NCBI GenBank assembly: GCA_021788565.1
Contig: JAJYKO010000137.1
Location: forward strand, 1-9,648
DNA length: 9,648 nt
Reading direction: 5' to 3'
DNA from: Chloroflexota bacterium
GTDB taxonomy: Bacteria; Chloroflexota; UBA6077
The first letter of the stretch is position 1, and every line of letters starts with the position of its first letter. The position numbers and the translations under genes are program-made. Shown here in pieces: positions 6,329-9,648 of this stretch. Under the pieces are notes generated by a model. The model was not told the origin of the DNA. It worked only from the letters and a program-made list of their open reading frames with translations, and ran no database searches.

Positions 6329-7171
6329 ATGTTCAAGACTCGGGCGCAGCGGAGGAACGTCGAGTTCGTGGCCGTGTACGTGGCCCTGGTTGTGGCCAGC
6401 GCCTTCGCGCTTTTCCCCATCCTGTGGGGCTTCTCCACCTCGCTGAAGACGACGAGCAACGCCATGGCGTTTCCTCCCCAGTGGGTGCCGCAGCCGGCCA
6501 CCCTGGACAACTACGCGCTGGTCATGAGTTCGGGCCTTCCTCGCTACTTCCTCAACAGCGTGATCATCTCGGTACTGACCGTTCTGTTTACGGTCGCGGT
6601 GGCCGCCCTCGGCGGCTACGCGGCCGCGCGCTTCAGTTTCCCAGGCAAGAACCCCATACTTCTGGGGATTCTGTCCACGGTTATGGTCCCGGGCGTCGTC
6701 ATCCTGGTGCCGCTCTATATGATCGCCAGCGCGGTCGGTATCATAAACACCTACCTGGTCTTGATCCTGGTTTTCACCGCTTGGCAGTCCCCGGCGATCC
6801 TCTGGCTCATGCGCGGGTTCTTCGAAAGCATCCCTCGAGACTTGGAGGAAGCGGCTCAAACCGACGGCTGTACCCCCCTAGGGGCCTTTGTTCGGGTAAT
6901 TCTGCCGCTGGCCCAGCCGGGCCTGGCGGCCGCCGCGATCCTGGTGTTCGTGTACGTCTGGAACGAGTTCATCATCGCCCTGGCGCTGACGACCTCAGAT
7001 GACATGCGGGTTCTCCCGGTGGGCCTCTACTTCTACGTCTCCGCCTTTGGCGTGCAGTGGGGGCAGTTGACGGCAGCGATCACGGTCGCCATCGTCCCGG
7101 TCATCGCAGTCTTCGTCGCCCTTCAGCGGCGCTTCATCCAGGGGCTCACCAGCGGGGCCTCCAAAGCCTGA
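6329..7171 (+). CDS. ABC transporter permease, MalG/UgpE type
   Basis: Partner permease of 280 residues, MalG/UgpE class, completing the heterodimeric channel. Roughly six hydrophobic segments: 11-35, 73-95, 108-134, 139-160, 194-222 and 244-265. The EAA loop is EEAAQTDGCTPLGAFVRVIL (173-192), and LFPILWGFSTSLKT and YVWNEFIIALAL are family-typical. Start choice: an in-frame ATG at 6323 directly abuts AGGAGG (6317-6322) and leaves no spacer, whereas ATG 6329 sits 6 nt behind it, so 6329 is preferred; that loses only two residues. AGGAGG overlaps the upstream TAG stop (6316-6318), so translation is closely linked to the first permease. Intact, full length for the family. Ends 81 bp before the second FAD oxidoreductase. 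Confidence 0.92.
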   Translation: MFKTRAQRRNVEFVAVYVALVVASAFALFPILWGFSTSLKTTSNAMAFPPQWVPQPATLDNYALVMSSGLPRYFLNSVIISVLTVLFTVAVAALGGYAAARFSFPGKNPILLGILSTVMVPGVVILVPLYMIASAVGIINTYLVLILVFTAWQSPAILWLMRGFFESIPRDLEEAAQTDGCTPLGAFVRVILPLAQPGLAAAAILVFVYVWNEFIIALALTTSDDMRVLPVGLYFYVSAFGVQWGQLTAAITVAIVPVIAVFVALQRRFIQGLTSGASKA

Positions 7172-7185
7172 TCTGTTTGCGAGAA

Positions 7186-7198
7186 GCCGGCAACCGGC
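7186..7198 (+). other. Small hairpin in the permease-FAD oxidoreductase 2 gap
   Basis: GCCGG (7186-7190), loop CAA, CCGGC (7194-7198): a perfect 5-bp stem in an otherwise featureless 81-bp gap. No T-run follows, so it is not a convincing terminator. A mild pause or mRNA-stability element is possible. The rest of the gap holds GAGG (7242-7245) as ribosome site 7 nt before ATG 7253. Confidence 0.25.
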
Positions 7199-7252
7199 CA
7201 GACCACAAATTGACGAATCTATGGGGAATAACGACATCTTCGAGGTTAAGTA

Positions 7253-8692
7253 ATGACAGACCATGCCTTCGTCAACGATGCGCGAACCACGGTAACGCTG
7301 CCGCAGCGGGAGATACCAGTTGCTGCCAGCGTGGATGTTCTGGTAGCGGGGGGAGGGCCCGCGGGGTTCGGTGCCGCCCTGGCAGCATCTCGTCAGGGGA
7401 CATCAACCTTGCTGATCGAGCGGAACGCGGTTTTGGGTGGAGCATCCACCGTCGTCATAATGAACACCTGGAACGTGCCCCCGGACCGGATGACCGGCAT
7501 AGTCCGGGAGGTTACCCTGCGGATGATAGAGAACGGGGACGCGGTAGCGGGGCCAACCATACCATTCGACGTGGAAGCGCTGAAGGAACTTGAGCTGGAG
7601 CTCCTCCTGCAGGCGGGGGCTCGAGTTCTGACGTACACCTCGGTCGTCGAGCCGCTGGTCATAGACGGAGCGGTGCGGGGGGTGCTAATCGATAACAAGT
7701 CGGGGCTCCAGGCGGTCCTCGCCAAGACGGTGGTCGATGCCACCGGGGATGCTGACGTGGCGGCCAGGGCCGGCGCAAGCGTGGTCAAGGGACGAGAGGC
7801 CGACGGAAGGATGCGCCCAGTAACGGTGCTCTTCCGTCTCGGCGGTGTGGACGTTCGGCGCGCAGTCGATTATTGCCGGCAGCATCCTGACCAGTTCACG
7901 CGAGACCCCAACTTCCATATCCTCGATGCGGACGCCGGGCTGGTCCGCATTTCCGGCTACTTCGATCTCGTGAGCGAGGCACGCGCCCGCGGCGAGCTGG
8001 ACGGCGACATCAACTATATCCGTTTCGAAGGGGTGCAGGTCGACCGGGGCGTAGTCACCGTGAACAACAGCCGTGTCTACGGGGTCGATGCCACTAACGC
8101 CTGGGAAGTGACCCATGCCGACTTCGAGGCCAGGCACCAGAATCGGCTGCTGTTCCAGTTCATCAAGCACCACATCCCGGGCTGCGAGAACTGCTACGTG
8201 GTCGATACAGCGGAGAACATCGGCGTACGTGAGACCCGGCGGATCCGTGGCATGCATGTTCTGACCGAGGAGGACATCCTTGCCGGGCGCACTTACCCCG
8301 ACGGGGTCGCTCGTATCTGGCGTCACCATGCTGCCGGCCGAGATTGGCACAGCCCCGACGGGGGAGAGGGCGGCCCGAACAACCTGGTCTATCGGACACT
8401 GACCACCACCCTTGCCTCGTACGAGATCCCGTACGGGGTGTTCGTCCCGAACGGCGCGGAGGGAATTATCGTCGGCGGCAGGACCATTTCGCAGAACCAC
8501 CAGGCCGACATGTGGACCCGTGGCCAGTACGCTTGCATGACCACGGGCCAGGTCGCCGGAACGGCGGCTGCCCTTTCCTGCCGGTTGGGCAGCACCTTGA
8601 GAGGCCTCGACGTGGGCCAGCTCCAGCGGGTCCTGGCAGCGCAGGGCGTGGATATCGGCAGCGCAAAGGCAGCCCTGGGGGATCGTGCTTAG
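7253..8692 (+). CDS. FAD-dependent oxidoreductase 2, paralogue of the gene at 3916
   Basis: A 479-residue flavoprotein, co-linear with the other FAD oxidoreductase and about half identical by eye. FAD site: VDVLVAGGGPAGFG (GGGPAG 33-38), E56 in LLIER, LGGAST (61-66), VVDATGDADVAARAG (160-174), and IIVGGRTISQNHQADMWTRG (405-424) with TGQVAGTAAA. Shared blocks with the paralogue include RFEGVQVDRG, PGCENCYVV (C311, C314), IGVRETRRIRG, HVLTE and AGRTYPD. Divergent parts are the N-terminus, the loop near residues 83-125 and the 360-400 region, where substrate preference may differ. No signal peptide, so cytoplasmic. It follows the permease pair; a GAGG lies 7 nt before ATG 7253. The pair may form a heteromer or act on successive substrates; both are inference. 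Reaction unknown. Confidence 0.87.
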   Translation: MTDHAFVNDARTTVTLPQREIPVAASVDVLVAGGGPAGFGAALAASRQGTSTLLIERNAVLGGASTVVIMNTWNVPPDRMTGIVREVTLRMIENGDAVAGPTIPFDVEALKELELELLLQAGARVLTYTSVVEPLVIDGAVRGVLIDNKSGLQAVLAKTVVDATGDADVAARAGASVVKGREADGRMRPVTVLFRLGGVDVRRAVDYCRQHPDQFTRDPNFHILDADAGLVRISGYFDLVSEARARGELDGDINYIRFEGVQVDRGVVTVNNSRVYGVDATNAWEVTHADFEARHQNRLLFQFIKHHIPGCENCYVVDTAENIGVRETRRIRGMHVLTEEDILAGRTYPDGVARIWRHHAAGRDWHSPDGGEGGPNNLVYRTLTTTLASYEIPYGVFVPNGAEGIIVGGRTISQNHQADMWTRGQYACMTTGQVAGTAAALSCRLGSTLRGLDVGQLQRVLAAQGVDIGSAKAALGDRA

Positions 8693-8709
8693 GGAAAACT
8701 GGTGTAGGG

Positions 8710-8719
8710 CTTCCGGAAG
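8710..8719. promoter_or_regulatory. 10-bp perfect palindrome in the gap before the ATPase gene
   Basis: CTTCCGGAAG (8710-8719) is self-complementary with no spacer. It lies 17 bp after the stop of the second FAD oxidoreductase and 5 bp before the large inverted repeat. It is a candidate binding site for a dimeric regulator; chance occurrence in a GC-rich gap cannot be excluded. Confidence 0.25.
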
Positions 8720-8724
8720 TGATC

Positions 8725-8773
8725 TCTCGGGGTCCAGTTCCTCCGAAATGAACGGAGGAACTGGACCCCGAGA
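8725..8773. repeat. Perfect 21-bp inverted repeat with 7-nt loop
   Basis: The left arm 8725-8745 (TCTCGGGGTC... ending TCCTCCG) is an exact reverse complement of 8753-8773 (CGGAGGAACT... ending CCCCGAGA), separated by AAATGAA. RNA from either strand would make a very stable hairpin. No T-run follows on the + strand (next bases AATGGAAGG), so it is not a textbook intrinsic terminator. It may act as an RNase III or processing site separating the ATPase transcript from the upstream genes, as a bidirectional terminator needing Rho, or be a relic of a short palindromic element. The ATPase Shine-Dalgarno GGAAGG (8777-8782) starts just 3 nt beyond. Confidence 0.85.
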
Positions 8774-8787
8774 AATGGAAGGTAAGA

Positions 8788-9648
8788 ATGGCACAAGTAG
8801 TATTGGATCACGTCACCAAGCAGTTCGGGAACGTCACTGCCGTGAACGACCTCTCCATCTCGATACGCGACAAGGAGTTCCTGGTCCTGGTGGGTCCTAG
8901 TGGATGTGGCAAGACCACGGGCCTTAGGATGATCGCGGGCCTGGAGGAGATCTCCTCGGGCACCATCTCCATAGGGGACAGGGTGGTCAACGACGTCTCC
9001 CCCAAGGATAGGGACATCGCCATGGTGTTCCAGTCCTACGCCCTATACCCCCACATGAACGTCTACGACAACATGGCCTTCGGCCTCCAGATGCGCAAGA
9101 TCCCACAGGCCGACATCGCCCAGCGGGTCAAGGAGGCGGCGGGCATCCTGGGGATAGAGATGCTCCTTGACAGGAAGCCGAAGCAGCTATCAGGTGGGCA
9201 GAGGCAGCGCGTGGCCCTGGGCAGGGCGATCGTGAGGGATCCATCTGTGTTCCTGATGGACGAGCCCCTCTCCAACCTGGATGCGAAGCTACGGGTGCAG
9301 ACTAGGGCGGAACTGATCAAGCTGCATCAACGGCTTCTGACGACGACGATCTACGTGACCCACGATCAGGTAGAGGCCATGACGATGGGCACACGTATAG
9401 CTGTGATGAGGGATGGGGTGTTGCAGCAGCTAGATAGCCCTCAGAACATCTACGAGCACCCAGCCAACATGTTCGTGGCTGGCTTCATTGGGTCACCCGC
9501 TATGAACTTCTTCGACGTGGGAGTGGTGGCCCAGGATGGTCAGGCCCAGCTGAAGAGCGAGGGATTCGGGGTCACGTTGTCGGGGGACTTAGCCCAGCGA
9601 GCCGCCCCCTATAATGGCAAGCGGATGAAACTGGGGGTAAGGCCCGAG
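8788..9648 (+). CDS. ABC transporter ATP-binding protein, MalK/UgpC type (3' end outside window)
   Basis: The reading frame is open from ATG 8788 to the last base (287 codons, no stop), so the C-terminus is missing. It is the cytoplasmic ATPase that drives sugar-class importers. Motifs: Walker [10 protein letters not shown] (36-44), Q-loop Q82 in [16 protein letters not shown], signature LSGGQRQR (134-141), Walker B VFLMDEP (154-160), D-loop SNLD (162-165), switch H192 in [15 protein letters not shown]. Residues from about 235 ([10 protein letters not shown]) begin the OB/TOBE regulatory domain typical of MalK-like proteins. GGAAGG lies 5 nt before ATG. Half of its Arg codons are AGG (10 of 19), unlike the preceding gene. 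It may serve the permeases upstream, or several transporters, as MsmK/UgpC-type ATPases can. The family is secure; the gene name is not. Confidence 0.93.
   Translation, partial: MAQVVLDHVTKQFGNVTAVNDLSISIRDKEFLVLVGPSGCGKTTGLRMIAGLEEISSGTISIGDRVVNDVSPKDRDIAMVFQSYALYPHMNVYDNMAFGLQMRKIPQADIAQRVKEAAGILGIEMLLDRKPKQLSGGQRQRVALGRAIVRDPSVFLMDEPLSNLDAKLRVQTRAELIKLHQRLLTTTIYVTHDQVEAMTMGTRIAVMRDGVLQQLDSPQNIYEHPANMFVAGFIGSPAMNFFDVGVVAQDGQAQLKSEGFGVTLSGDLAQRAAPYNGKRMKLGVRPE

Noticed and set aside
6272..6859. A 195-codon minus-strand frame rich in charged residues
   Set aside because: It is the antisense shadow of the permease genes; its sequence of Asp/His/Arg/Glu is what reversed hydrophobic codons give.
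3916..8692. Recent tandem duplication of the FAD oxidoreductase gene
   Set aside because: The two proteins are only about half identical, with changes spread throughout, so the duplication is old or the genes were brought together separately.
8725..8773. An insertion sequence end or MITE
   Set aside because: The repeat has a 7-nt centre, no transposase is nearby, and no flanking target duplication is visible. Kept as an inverted repeat of unknown role.
7685..8794. A 369-codon open frame on the minus strand
   Set aside because: It lies entirely opposite the second FAD oxidoreductase, whose motifs and paralogue are clear. High GC and the codon bias of the real gene open the antisense frame; no domain is recognisable in it.

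Overview
The window looks like bacterial chromosome: about 60% G+C, all eight genes on the + strand, short gaps, Shine-Dalgarno starts. The most telling taxonomic hint is the substrate-binding protein. It has a twin-arginine signal that ends in a lipobox, followed by a long Ala/Ser/Pro/Thr linker, a style common in Chloroflexota. That assignment is inference; a high-GC actinobacterium is the main alternative. No tRNA, rRNA, CRISPR array or complete mobile element is visible.

Layout. (1) 2-1215: the 3' end of a UxaA-type (altronate/galactarate dehydratase family) gene, then 17 bp later a fumarylacetoacetate hydrolase (FAH) family gene; these look like a sugar-acid catabolic pair. (2) 1216-1558: a non-coding stretch with two hairpins, a TTGACA promoter, and four GTATNC repeats spaced exactly 11 bp apart, leading into a GntR/FCD regulator that probably starts at a TTG codon (1559). 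(3) 2264-8692: a stem-loop leader followed by an operon-like run: lipoprotein sugar-binding protein, FAD oxidoreductase 1, two ABC permeases, FAD oxidoreductase 2. (4) 8693-9648: a perfect 21-bp inverted repeat, then the start of a MalK/UgpC-type ABC ATPase that runs off the window.

Reading as a system. The binding protein, two permeases and ATPase make a complete carbohydrate-class (CUT1-like) importer. Two paralogous cytoplasmic FAD oxidoreductases, about half identical by eye, sit on either side of the permease pair. They share an unusual C-E-N-C motif. The GntR protein is the likely local regulator. A plausible model is import of a sugar, sugar acid or glycoside, flavin-dependent oxidation by one or both FAD enzymes, then dehydration and hydrolysis by the UxaA/FAH pair. 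The substrate cannot be read from sequence. The interleaving of paired FAD enzymes with one transporter is the best candidate here for an undescribed pathway.
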